A DNA stretch of 64,000 bases from Acanthaster planci (lineage: Eukaryota > Echinodermata > Asteroidea > Valvatida > Acanthasteridae), in the NCBI RefSeq assembly GCF_001949145.1, contig NW_019091484.1, positions 725,320 to 789,319 on the forward strand. The letters run 5' to 3'. Under the pieces are notes generated by a model. The model was not told the DNA's origin. It saw nothing but the letters and a program-made list of their open reading frames with translations, and searched no databases. Of this stretch, positions 1 through 11,500 are shown piece by piece. The translations under genes were made by a program, and so were the position numbers. Position 1 is the first letter of the stretch, and every line of letters starts with the position of its first letter.

Positions 1-1019
1 CGGATGATGTGTTCTTCAACTTCTTGGGAGCTCTTGGTACTGGACATCTGCGTGTACAACCACTTATTAAGATCCAATCTAGTTCTTCAAAGATGGAGTT
101 GAGGTTGAGTGATGCATACTATACCCATCTTCTCTTCCGACCAGGTTCCCTTTCCCTGTTCCGAGGTCGAATTCCCCCATTCTTTTCCGACCTATTGCGC
201 TGTAATTTTTCTAGGCTACAACAAAGGAAGACAACATCAGGGGGGGGGCAGTCTCTTAATTTAGTTAAGTGCTGAAAAATTTGACGAGGTCAAGTAAATG
301 TTGGCGTTTCAGGAGGGGGAAAACAAGTTGATGAACTGACCTTGGACAGACCTTGACCTAAACAAGTTAAAGAAGGGAGATGGAGCCTGACTTATTGACA
401 AGTCAGCTCCAAATGTCATCGCAAGGTTACAGCGCACATTTGGCCAACATCCTGAAACCACACGTAATGTGTCACGTAGTATCATAAGTGGGATGGGAAA
501 CCAGGGACGCCCATGTTGTTTCCATTGTTATTTCCGCTGGTACATGCTTAATGATCAGAAATGTCCACCGCGGATAAACAACGGCAGGTACGGTGGTTGC
601 GTGCTTATCAAAATGCCAAACTGTTTTTCTCCGACAGGTTTCTGGTAATCACGTGACGATCGCAGTCATCACCGTCGTGGAATTCAAAAAAATCAAAAAT
701 CAAAAACCTCAGACGTTAGAAAGCTGAACCCACTGAGGAATTCCTTTCCTTCAGCAAGAATCTGACAAAAGGTATGGAGATGAGTATCCCCCCCCCATTT
801 GAACAGCCACAAACGCTGCTTGATGTATGATGATTAATTTTGTGCAATGTCATAGACCTTATGCTGACCTCTAAGTTAACTACAAGGTAAGTCACACGAC
901 CTTTCCTCGGTCCATTTGGGATATACCATCATACATGAACATATATATACATATTGGCCTAGTCGTAGCGCTGTAATTATTTCCGACAGGACAGCAAATA
1001 GCAATCACATCTGGGAAAC
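1..1019. other. No gene recognised
   Basis: I see no exon, RNA gene or repeat here that I can support. Short open frames exist on both strands but lack convincing splice sites and resemble no family I know. A G-run lies near 241-248 and a C-run near 791-798. Confidence 0.5.
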
Positions 1020-1176
1020 CTTGTAACACTTCGCTCGCAATGTGTGCCACACGTGGGCACTGGTTTCCTTGTCAAGCGGACTAGAGCAACCGCCTCCATC
1101 TGGCACAAGTTTATTTACAATGACAGCCTCACAGAAGACACGAGCATAGTTCTTACACCGAGAAATATTTTGGGAC
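1020..1176 (-). CDS. Candidate third exon of the upstream membrane-protein gene
   Basis: This is a possible exon on the minus strand. It would start after an AG at 1177-1178 and end before a GT at 1019-1018 (TACAAG then gtttcc). Its phase accepts the two bases left over from the exon ending at 2360, giving a 53-residue stretch with four Cys and no stop. The acceptor has a poor pyrimidine tract and the donor is weak. I recognise no domain. It may equally be a chance open frame. Confidence 0.22.
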
Positions 1177-2359
1177 CTATTACACACTTCATCCACAGGG
1201 AACGGAAATCTGTGTTTCCTTTCTCTATGCACATAACAGAGCGCTCAGACAAGGTGAGCCTCATCGTTTTTTCAAGCGTGAGTGACGCTCACGAAAACAA
1301 GTGAGTTCCATGTGAGGCCTGCAGCCGCTAACTTTGTACTTGGACTAACTTCTACCAGTTGTGTCTGGCTCCACTGTTCTGACCTACAACAGCACAATAG
1401 AACAGTTGTTGGGTGTAGCTCATGAACTTTGTTTTGAGCGACGGCCGCTTTTGGTCAAGGGTTGGGCTGTGTTTCGCTTCCTGTTGTTGGGGTTGGGCAC
1501 TAATTAGCAAACACAGAAGTTAAAAAATTTGCAGTAATGATGTGACGAGAAGTTCTCTTTACTGTTCTCAAAGCTCAGAAAATTGAGAAAATCCTCACTC
1601 CAAGCACTGTTTTAACATCTAAAAATCTAAAAGACAATTCAAATGGCCACAGTATCCTATACCTCTGTGCTCGCAATAAGCAAACTGCAACTTCCATCCA
1701 CGTAATGCGAACGCTTCGTTTGTCAACTTAGTTTGTTCACACCTGATTTTGAATTCCTCTAATTGTACAGCCATGAGCATAAGAGTATCGTATTGAGAAT
1801 TACAACACATTGCGGGGAATATCGGGGAATACAGGGAGTGGGAAAAACCAGGACCGACTGGATGGGGTACCGGTATTATGGGGGGGGGGTTGTAGCATCT
1901 GTAAGTTGCAACTATGGCCCCCTCGATGCACGCAAAATTTCCAACCGCTGAGTAAGTGCTAATTCGCAGCTGGTTTGATAACCCTTTAGGTTGTCTTCCC
2001 TGAACCCAGTCCACCTCATCCCCACGCCTAAACAAAATCCCTTGTCTACTCTGGCTACGTGTAATAAATCACATTAACAACCCCCAGAACTGTGGGATTC
2101 GTTGTCCGCAGCGTTCTCACGTCGGCGGATGTTAAACCCACAATTTTGGGGGTTTTGTGACAACTAGGCTGGCATAGCCTCCCCATTGTACATGTACAAT
2201 GATCAATAATTTCACACAATGTCTCGGCATGCGATATGGCTTGGCCATGGGCCCAGCAACTTGAAACGCAGTTGTCACTGTTTTCGTGTACAAAAAGTCC
2301 GAAATCAACTCCAACATCCCGCCCCGGTAACTCGCCCAACAATGAATGTCCGTGCTTAC

Positions 2360-4386
2360 CTGGTCCGATAGTGATGGCCGTGATGACTGCTAGATACTGG
2401 TTGAGAAGGGTACGTGGCCCGCTGACTGACGGCGGCAGTCGGTAGGAGAATGAACAAGACGAGCAGAGCTAGGAAACCGGTACAGATGATCCTGCGAGCA
2501 GCGGCCAGCTGGCTAGTACCGCAGGCCTCCAAGTTCCGCAGTACTTCCATGACTGAAATGTTTCCTGGATTGAAAAACCAGACCACCTCAGATTGCAGGT
2601 CGTCAGCTCAAAAACGATTTTTCAGGCTTGTGCTGAATTTTGTGGAGCGTTTTCCCCCAAATTGTATTGCAAAATATCAAAGAGTCTCAGTGCAAATTGT
2701 TCTAATGTTAATGTTCAGTCTCAAAGGGGCCCTCTTGTCTGCTGTGAGTCACTGCTTTTCGCGCTCAATGGGGAATGAGCTTAATTCTTATTGTGGGCCG
2801 GTGCTGGCTAATTCATCACCAGGCTGCTCAACGCAGAAGCCACGGGGACGAGCACCCCAGCTACCGGTGTTGGCGATCAAGCAGCTCCCGCTACGAAGCC
2901 CGCTACTCACACTGCACGTTGTGAAGTGACTTGGTCGGGCCAGCTCCAGACAATGATTGACTGGTTGTTGATTGTTCCAATGGCAGGGCTGCTGGAGTTT
3001 CCTAATGAGCTGTGCAGGCCTCCCGGTGACATGTGACGGACCAACAGGCCTCTAATCAATTCATCCAAGTCCGAGGAAATTGCCGAACATGCTATAGCAT
3101 GAGCCTGAGTCAGCCACGCTGTCAGCTGGTCCCCTGAAATCTCACCCAAGTTGCGGTACGTCATCACAGGGTCAACCAATCAGATGTCTGGACGGGATGG
3201 AGATCGACTTGGAAAATCCAGGTATTTTCGATCCGAAAATCGACTCTCTTTTCATTCAGACCTTTGTATATTCCTGGTGCGGTAGGTGCCAACATTGATT
3301 CAAAATTCCTCTTTTATTCTGGGTGATTGTTTCGGGATCGTGATGGAGCGGTTTCCCACATCCAGCTGGACCATGCAGGGTTCATGGACCCGGTAGAGGG
3401 AGCTGTTAATATAATACGAATGACTTCCTCAGTCTGGCTGAAAATCCGGAGTAATTATGCCGGTGCAGTAAGCCATTGACTGCAGCAGTACTAGAGCTGC
3501 GGACCCATGTTTTGAACCAAGACCAATATCGATCTCAAATGTCAAAAAGATCTGATGGCTTCAATATTCCCATGCTCAAAGCGCAGGTCACACCTGGAGT
3601 CGTTGCAGCGCCATAACGTCCAGGCCAGTGACGACAGTTATTTTTCTCGTCGAATGAGTAACTGGTATTGCTTTTTCGTCTTCCTTATTGAATCTGCATC
3701 CGCCCTATTAATAACATGTGGATTATTTTCGGTTTGGAACAGATTCCGGATGACAGTGGACGATGATTCGTGTTTCATTGTAACACCAACAACGGACGCC
3801 GAGATTCAAGTGAAACTATTCTTAATGATTCATGCTCAATGCAGGTCCCGTTTGAGCTATAAAAAACGGAAAACCTTTCTTAGCCAATTTATGAGTTGAG
3901 GAAAAGAAGACGCAAGGATGCAGGACAAAACAATCTGAGATCACAAAGTCGTGCAGTGACAGTGTGGAAAGAGGGAAGGCCCTCTTGTCTGACAATTTTG
4001 AACGATCATTTTTGTCACTGTATACGAGCTCTTATTCCTGTTATTCATCGTAAACAGAGAAACTTCTCACTGATCAGACGGCAGACCTTGAGAGTGCACG
4101 GGAGATTCCGGTGAGCGGGAAACACGGAAAGGCAATTGGCGGGAACCGGCCTGTTTGGATTGATAGCAATATACGGAAGCGATAAGTTGCTTGGATGAAT
4201 GCCACGCGGTATCCGCTGTAGATTTATCCTTTTGTTGCTTCGTTTCCCCTTTCATTGCTGATGCACGCAATATATCAATTCAGAACTGATCGAATCAAAG
4301 AACAATCTGTCTGTGTCTTTTCAAAAATACTTACTGTAGTTGTCCAGAATAGCAGGACCCGGAGCAGTCACTACGAGGGGATTCAT
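2360..4386 (-). CDS. N-terminal part of an unrecognised single-pass membrane protein (two exons)
   Basis: Two minus-strand exons join in frame. Exon A is 4386-4335, starting at an ATG with A at -3 and ending at a strong donor (CTACA then gtaagta). Exon B is 2552-2360, preceded by an acceptor (catttcag) and followed by another strong donor (ACCAG then gtaagc). The joined product begins MNPLVVTAPG and runs for 81 complete codons plus two bases. A soluble N-terminus of about 40 residues is followed by a hydrophobic segment (ICTGFLALLVLFILLPTAAV, about residues 41-60) flanked by RR on its N-side. A Ser/His-rich stretch follows. This topology fits a type II signal-anchor protein such as a Golgi enzyme or a receptor, but no family is recognisable. 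The open frame continues upstream of the ATG to 4575, so the true start is uncertain. The 3' exons are missing or unclear (see 1020-1176) and may lie left of the window. Confidence 0.5.
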
Positions 4387-7093
4387 TGTTGGCGCAGGCT
4401 CGACTTTGTGCAAAAATGACAGTGGGGAGCACGGCATGAATGGGCTGCAGGGGGTGGAAGTCCTCAATAATAACACACAGGTTGCAGTTGGAATCACTGC
4501 AATGGAGCAGAATAGACGAGGAGTCGACCATGCTTGACGCCAAAACAACATGCAAGCAAATTGGTATCCTTTCATTACTTTTCTTCCCCACTGCAGCCTC
4601 TTCGGTCATTGACCATACGAACACAATTGCGCCAAGTGTTATTTCTGGACTTGCCCTCCCATAAAACACTCTGAAGCTGGGAGTCTTGCAGGGAATATGA
4701 TATCCATGCCGATGATTCTGAGGTTCAGTTCAAAGACAAACTTCAGAGAAAAAAATTCAAAATGGAATCCCGAAATCAATCTACGAACACGAACAGAAAC
4801 AAGGTAGATGTTAGTTTACACCCAAACATCATGCTACCAGCTTGCCTTTAACTCAGAGAAGCTGAGAGAAGCTTCACCATGAACTTTCTCAGGATAAACA
4901 CAAGAGGGCGCCTGGCTTGATGAGATACTCCAACGCTACCTTGAAAGTCTAACAATAATCCTCACCGATAGCCTAAATTGACCTGACTGATCTTTTTCTT
5001 GGGAAGGTTTCCACCAAATAAAATAAATAAGATCAATGAAATAGGGGTTTTTCACTAATTCTAGCTCATCACGTCATTATTGACACTCCCTTAAGACTAA
5101 TGACTCTAATACCCAGTACAAGCAGTAGCCCACCATTACATGTGGCTGTTTGATCAACCCAGTGGCATAGGCCTATTTGATCAGTATAGGTACAGTGTTG
5201 CGGCATTCAGGCTTTGGAACCAGTAAATCTTGGCAACCGGGCTCGAGTACAATGGTATGTTTGTTCCCGCATAATGCTGAACCACTCATTCCAAAGCTTA
5301 TATTAAGTCCGTGTGCTCTGCAGGAAGTAGCTAGCTGCTTTCTTTCACTGGGGGTTTAAAAGGCTGCAATCTCTACAAACATTCAGATACCCCGCACGAC
5401 AAGAGGTATGAAAGGGGGACCCCCCAATGTGATGCGCAAGCTGTATACCCTAAGGCTATTGTGTCTACTGCACCCCCCAGGAAATCTGAAAGCAATTCCA
5501 AAGATTCCATCAACACAAAAGAAGATACAACCGCGTATCGTCATATGAGCATTCATGCCAATTATTAATCTCTCGTGGTTTTGTTTCTTGGAAAAGGCCC
5601 TAATTCTTTTATTTACACATCTCGGTCACAAGCGGGCGCTAGTTACACTCTAACATCACTGATTGGAAATGTGCGCTCGTCGCCCAGCGCCCAAACACGG
5701 CCTATGAAGGGCTAATGGCTTTGCATGTGATTTACTACCTTGTGCACTACCTCCGACCGCGAGGTTGTGACTTCCTATTATGTTAAGTTAGCCAAAAATG
5801 TCAAGGTGTCGCCGCTTACATGATAAAAATATGGCCTCGGTACAATCACGGTAATTTATCTTCTTTTTAGGTTATCACTGAACACATGTCTTTTGGAGAT
5901 ACATTTCAAATCACTGGTTATCTTGATCGATTTTGGATGAACTAATAAAGTGTAGAGAAACTAATTTTAAGCACTGGAAGAAAAATAAAAATATCGAAGA
6001 CGGGCGATTCGCAATAGTGTTGGCGAATCCCAACGCGAGAACTTCTATCGATAATTTCCAAATGCGCATTGAGTTGACAGATGTCGTGTACTGTGATTGA
6101 CCAACGAGTTGCAAACTCTTGGGGGCGCATTATTATGAATTGCCCGTACTGATAACTAGTTCGCGCGCCTGTAAAAATTTACCCACAATACTCTGCGCGT
6201 TGTTAGCTGCATGTGACCCTGCTCGACGTATTTTCTTCACTAAAACCCGTGCAAGGCCATCAGCCCTTCCCTGGGCGACGAGCGAATTGGAAAGTTTGTC
6301 ATTTATCTGCACCTGCAAGGCAGCGCTGCCGGTGGGCTCCAGTTTTTTAGTGAAACTGTATTAGTGTGCAATGGAAATATTTCAATGTTATTATCAAACA
6401 GCTAATACATGTATATTTTAAAAGTTACAGTTTCTGTGGTCTCTTCTTCTTCACTGTGATGCACTGCATTTACTTATTAATTAGTATTGAATGACTCTTC
6501 TTAGAAACATAAGTATTAATTTAGATGTTTAATACGCATGCAGGAATCGACCATTTTCATAGAAAATATAAGTTTTGCAATATGTCAACTCATCCCTCCG
6601 AATGTGAGGGCAAAACGATTTGCGAGGCAGTGAGAAAATGATATAAGGAACATGTCTTTTCTAAGCGCCCGTACTTTCCCCGCATGTTTATGCTCAGTTA
6701 ATTGTCAGTGGGGTCACGTGACTTCAGTTATACACGAACAGCGACTTTGAACCATTGTAATTTGAAACTTAAAAAGACACCGTAATGAATATTACTTGCC
6801 CCTGCGACCTCCGTGGTTTTTGTATCTTGTAAACTAGGCCTAAATAGGATGAACTTAGGATATTTACGAGTGCAACTTAGGCTGCCATGGCCTTAACTTC
6901 CCACACCAGAAGGGAGGAGAGAAGATCTTCAGCAAGTCTGATGGTATTTTACGTCAGTTGATCTCTCGTCACTCGAAAACTGGACTTCCCACAATATATT
7001 CTTCTGTCATTAACTACTAGTACTAAGCTGAAATTTGAACTACGAATAAAATTAAATATTTATAAGTCTACATTTCTCATTATTGTTCAGAGA
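4387..7093. other. Intergenic, no gene recognised
   Basis: No supported exon or RNA gene. A short dispersed motif around 6092-6120 (GACCAACGAGTTGCAAACTC) is similar to sequences at 9994-10033 (inverted) and 10915-10953. A TAGGCCTA palindrome lies at 5168-5175 and another at 6835-6842. Confidence 0.5.
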
Positions 7094-7165
7094 TCCCATG
7101 TGGTCTAGTGGTTAGGATTCGTGGTTTTCACCCACGCGGCCCGGGTTCGATTCCCGGCATGGGAA
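7094..7165 (+). tRNA. tRNA-Glu (UUC anticodon)
   Basis: A full cloverleaf can be folded. The acceptor stem TCCCATG pairs with CATGGGA (7158-7164), with discriminator A at 7165. The D arm holds the A box (TGGTCTAGTGGTTAGG). The anticodon stem CGTGG/CCACG encloses loop TTTTCAC with anticodon TTC. The T arm holds the B box GGTTCGATTCC. The sequence is very close to animal tRNA-Glu(UUC) as I know it. There is no intron. A T-run follows at 7172, as expected for Pol III. Unlike the tRNA-like sequences at 14824 and 56195, I see no SINE tail, so I take it as a genuine gene. Confidence 0.93.
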
Positions 7166-8525
7166 TGTAGCTTTTTTTTTCTTTTCTCTCTTTGCAAGGT
7201 CTTTTACCAAACAAAACTAATTATCATTTCAATGACATTTTAGTAATGACAAAATTTGTTTCTGTTTGTATTTGGGGGGAAATGGTCGATAAAAAGGCAA
7301 ACGTATACTTTATATATTATTTCATATTTTTTAGCTATCCTACATAGGCCCTACATGTATTTAGATAGAACTGCAGTCCTGCACGAAAGAAATGGCAAAA
7401 GTACCCGCAGAAGTAAGCGGTGAAACTTGAATTGAACTTTGGCCACGGCTCGGCAACATGATGTGGCATAACTAAGGTGGCATTTCTAGAGAGTATCCGG
7501 AGATGCTCAAATTTTGTTGGGGGCCGAAAGCCGACTTGATGAACTGCGGCTTGTACACAGGCTAGGTAGATTTGGAAATTTCAAAAATTACGGGGGTACG
7601 ACCTCCGCTGGGGGAGGGGGGGGGATCGGTGCAATGTAGCATGTGACTCAACTCCCCAAAATAAAGACAGACAAGAAACTTCACTTGGCAATTCGTGTGG
7701 AAAAGCAATCAAAATCAACAAAGTTAACAAAAATACTTCCCAAAGGTCAGTGCAATCAGGCAACTCAGGTGGAGACAGAAAATGAAAAGGCGAAAATATT
7801 ACTTTTGGTGTCAGATCCTGCATGCATGAAAGCCTTGTTTACTACGTACTACAATAATGTCGAATTAGGGGAAAGGGTTAAAGTAAACAACTACACGTGT
7901 AACTTTTACTTCTCTGCAAAAGTTTAAAACTGGAAATTCCAAATGGGAAAGGTTGGTTTACAACCTCTGATCATGGAGTTAGAAATAGATCTGGATATTT
8001 CATTTTCACGCTGATCATATATTTTCATGTTCTGCATTTATCAATGCATGCATTTTGTTTACAAAATGTAGTAAAATTCCTCTCTGTCAGCCTCATAATA
8101 CTCGATTCCAGCCTTCTGCCCCCCAAGTTGCCTGGGCTGTGTGACTGAAAGGGGGTGCAGACGCACTGCCTATTTGAACCCTCCAACTTGAATGGAAAGA
8201 TTTGCATAGACCGACCAGCCGTTAAAGATTTCACGAAGCACAGAATAATGTACGCATTGTTAGTTATTCCAGAGCTAACCTATTGTTCATCATGTTTACC
8301 CTCTCAGGTCGCGCTTGCGGGCTTTAAAAAAAAAAAGAACACGTTGGTTTAAAGTCCAGGACAGTCACTGTGGCACACCCTTGGTTGGAACCAGCAGGGT
8401 TTGTTGCGTTGTTTAAACCGAGGCCTTATCAGATGTCTGAAATTTACATAATTGTGTGAGGTTAAATATCCATGTATATCTTTGCGATCGCTCGACGCGA
8501 ATCCACTAGAGACAGGACCGAGGCC
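7166..8525. other. Spacer between tRNA-Glu and the GGT-like gene; likely promoter region
   Basis: No exon is recognised. This stretch must contain the 5' UTR and promoter of the GGT-like gene, unless a non-coding first exon lies further up. I see no obvious TATA box at a suitable place. The reading frame upstream of the chosen ATG is closed by TAA at 8463-8465. Confidence 0.4.
7172..7180 (+). terminator. Pol III terminator of tRNA-Glu
   Basis: An uninterrupted run of nine T residues begins seven bases after the discriminator base of the tRNA. This is the standard RNA polymerase III stop signal. Confidence 0.8.
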
Positions 8526-11500
8526 ATGGTATCAGCAGGGCTAGACGAGGGACACGGAATGGAGAACGACGGGTAAGTCAGCCTCAACTGTACCATGCAC
8601 CAAGTGATCCACACGTATGGGCCTATATTGATCATGGCGTTGAAATTTCGTTAACTAATGTTGACTTCAAAAAGTAAGAATGTTTGGAATGGATGATCCA
8701 GGGTTGTGCCTCCATCATCGAAGCTCTCCGTCCTGCAGGTCCAGCGTCGAGCAAGGGGCAATTTAAATAACTGTGCCAAACGCTGCATTTGGGTCAAGCT
8801 TTCGTTAAGTTAGAAAATAGAGGTTATTCAAAAGGAACTGGAACGAATGTGTTTTTTTTTACAATCTCTTTAGGAGTTCAACTATTTCAAGCCTGCTCAA
8901 AACCAAAACAAAGAGCTCGAATACGGCATACTCAAAACAGTTAGGCTTTCGCCTTAGTAGACATACATTTTAACAAAAGAAAATTTGTATTTTTCCCTAG
9001 AGTTTGTACACTATGGGCGACATTAAATACTACATGTGCATGCATCCTTTTCTTTTTGAACTGGGTTTGCCGTGTTTTATGATTAAGGCTATGCTTAGAA
9101 TGTTTTCCTAGATGTTCCTTTTCTTTGTATTTAGTGGTTAGTCTGATTGTTAGGGCCAGCTTGTCCCAGATTGTCAGTTGAATCGAAGATGTTGATCGTT
9201 AGTGACCTCACTTTGGTGTTGCGTGATTTATCCTTGAACTTTAAAACAAACAAAAGCAAAAAATGGTTTGCACTGGCCATTGAAAATATGGGGGAAAAAA
9301 AAGAAAAAACATCGATAGGGTTCAGGTTAAATAACCCTTGAATATTTTAGAAATTTGAACAACCCATGTGAAGTATTATGACGTTTTGACCCGCAAAGAA
9401 GCTAATGTCTTGAGTAGTATACAGATATAGCCTTGTGGAATTGCTTCTGAAATGTCAGATGTCTGACGTCATGAATCTCAGTAGACCTTCTAGCGAGTCC
9501 CCCATACTTCTGACATGCATAGGCAACAAATTCGGCCATCGTGCACACAATCTCCTTTAGAAACAAACAATTAAAAAACAAAACTTGAACAAAACCTGGA
9601 TTGCCTGCGCGAATTCTCAACGGTTGAAGATGTAGGAATGTTCTAAAAATGACTTGGGGTTAAACGAGCTTGAAGTGGATCGGATTCTACTTGATTCGTA
9701 GAAAACCTCCAAATTTACTGGATTGGATTCAATATTCAGTTGAAATTTCCACTGAATATTTTATCTTTATCTTTATGCAAAGATAACAGATGATTTAAAT
9801 CAATATAAGTAGCTCATCTCACCGGGTAAACATATCCTATAGGAATAAACCTGATTACAAGAAGTTTCATCTGAAGATGTAGAATTCGATTCAGAAGTCA
9901 AAGTAACTATTTCGGATGATCAGGTATAGTAAGTTAAGATGTTATACCTGATCAATACGGGCGATTCACAATGGCGCGTCATTTGTAACGTTGAGAGTTT
10001 GTAACACGTTGGCCAATCACAATGCACCGAAATTTGCAATTGTCGACATATCTGTCGATGCAAAAGTATGCAGCACGTTTAATCTTGTCCAAGGGTTGAC
10101 ACTCTATCAAACGAACTCAATAAAGAACTAGGGTGGTTGCCATTACACCACCGATTCATTTTACTTAAAGGCAGTTTTTATGTTTTAATGTACTCGTGAT
10201 CTTGCACTGCCGTACCTTCAAGGAATGTCGCAAAAGCCGCAGAGGTTGACCACAACACTAGTATTTAATAAAGATGCCACTTTACAAATCTGAGTGCTAC
10301 AAACATAACCCTATTATTGAATGCTCTAGAATATGGAATACCTTGAGTACCACACTTCGCTCGGCGCCATCCTTGTCACATTTTAAACCGCTTTTGAAAC
10401 AAACCTTTGAACTTCTGTTTTTTAATTATATTTACACATGTATTTTGTTGTCTTATTTGTATGATAAATTGGTAATTCAACTATTCCATAATATACTGTA
10501 CTGTCTTGTAATTTAAAATTACCTCTTTGTAATCATCATGATTTTATTCTAGTTTTTATTCCCAATGCATTTTATAATTATTCTATTTACTTTTACGTGT
10601 AGTTTGTTCATTACTATTTTAATCCTTGTGGGGTTTGATTTGTCCCTGTCCTTGTTTATTTGTGCATATTGTACTATATTGTACTCGTAATTCTATCTCT
10701 TTTTATTTATTTTGACTAATTTCAGCATTGTATAATTGAGTACATTGTATCTTTGGTGTTAGTAATCCCATTTTTATTTATTTTAACTTAATTTACTTCC
10801 CAGGGCACCATGGAAGACCACAATTATACGTAAATGGGTCTCCCTGGTAAATCAAAGATAATCGTAATAGGCCTAATAATAACAACCCAATGCGCGTTTG
10901 AAAAGGGTCGACGGATTTGGCGCATTGTTATTGGCCAACGCGTTGCAAACTCTTGAAGGTGTGCTCAACTCAGCTGCATGAGTTCAAACGTACTTTGGAT
11001 ATCGATTTGATGGCCTGTAGAATCTTCCGTAGTACTGCATTCTCTCCCCACCCCCACTTTTCTTTTTATTCCTCGAATACCACTGAGTCAGGGCTACGCG
11101 GCCTTGGTACATTGTTAATATTCATGCCGTAATCCTGACAACCGCTGCGCAGTACGTGGAAATATTGCGTGAGCGTGTTGCGGTATTTTTACCGCATGCA
11201 GGCAGGACAGGTCAAGCATTACGTAGTTAAATGGACTGTGTATATTAAACGGTACACAATATCCGTGGTCTTTTGGCACAGCCATTTTGGACTGTAAAAA
11301 GGGGATTCATTCAAAAAATGAGAGATAAAATGCACACGAGCAAAGGAACAAATCGGGGTTACAAACTCTGTGTCGGAAATGGTCGGCTGGAGAACAGGTA
11401 AGAGGACGTCGAGTTGATAAATATCGGTTCAACATTGGTTTCCCAAAGCAAAAAGGAGTGTGTGCGTAGAACGCGTTGCGAATGGCGAATCTTCGGCTGT

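Noticed and set aside
1619-2035. 138-codon minus-strand open frame
   Set aside because: No recognisable domain, odd composition, and no splice sites linking it to the membrane-protein exons in phase.
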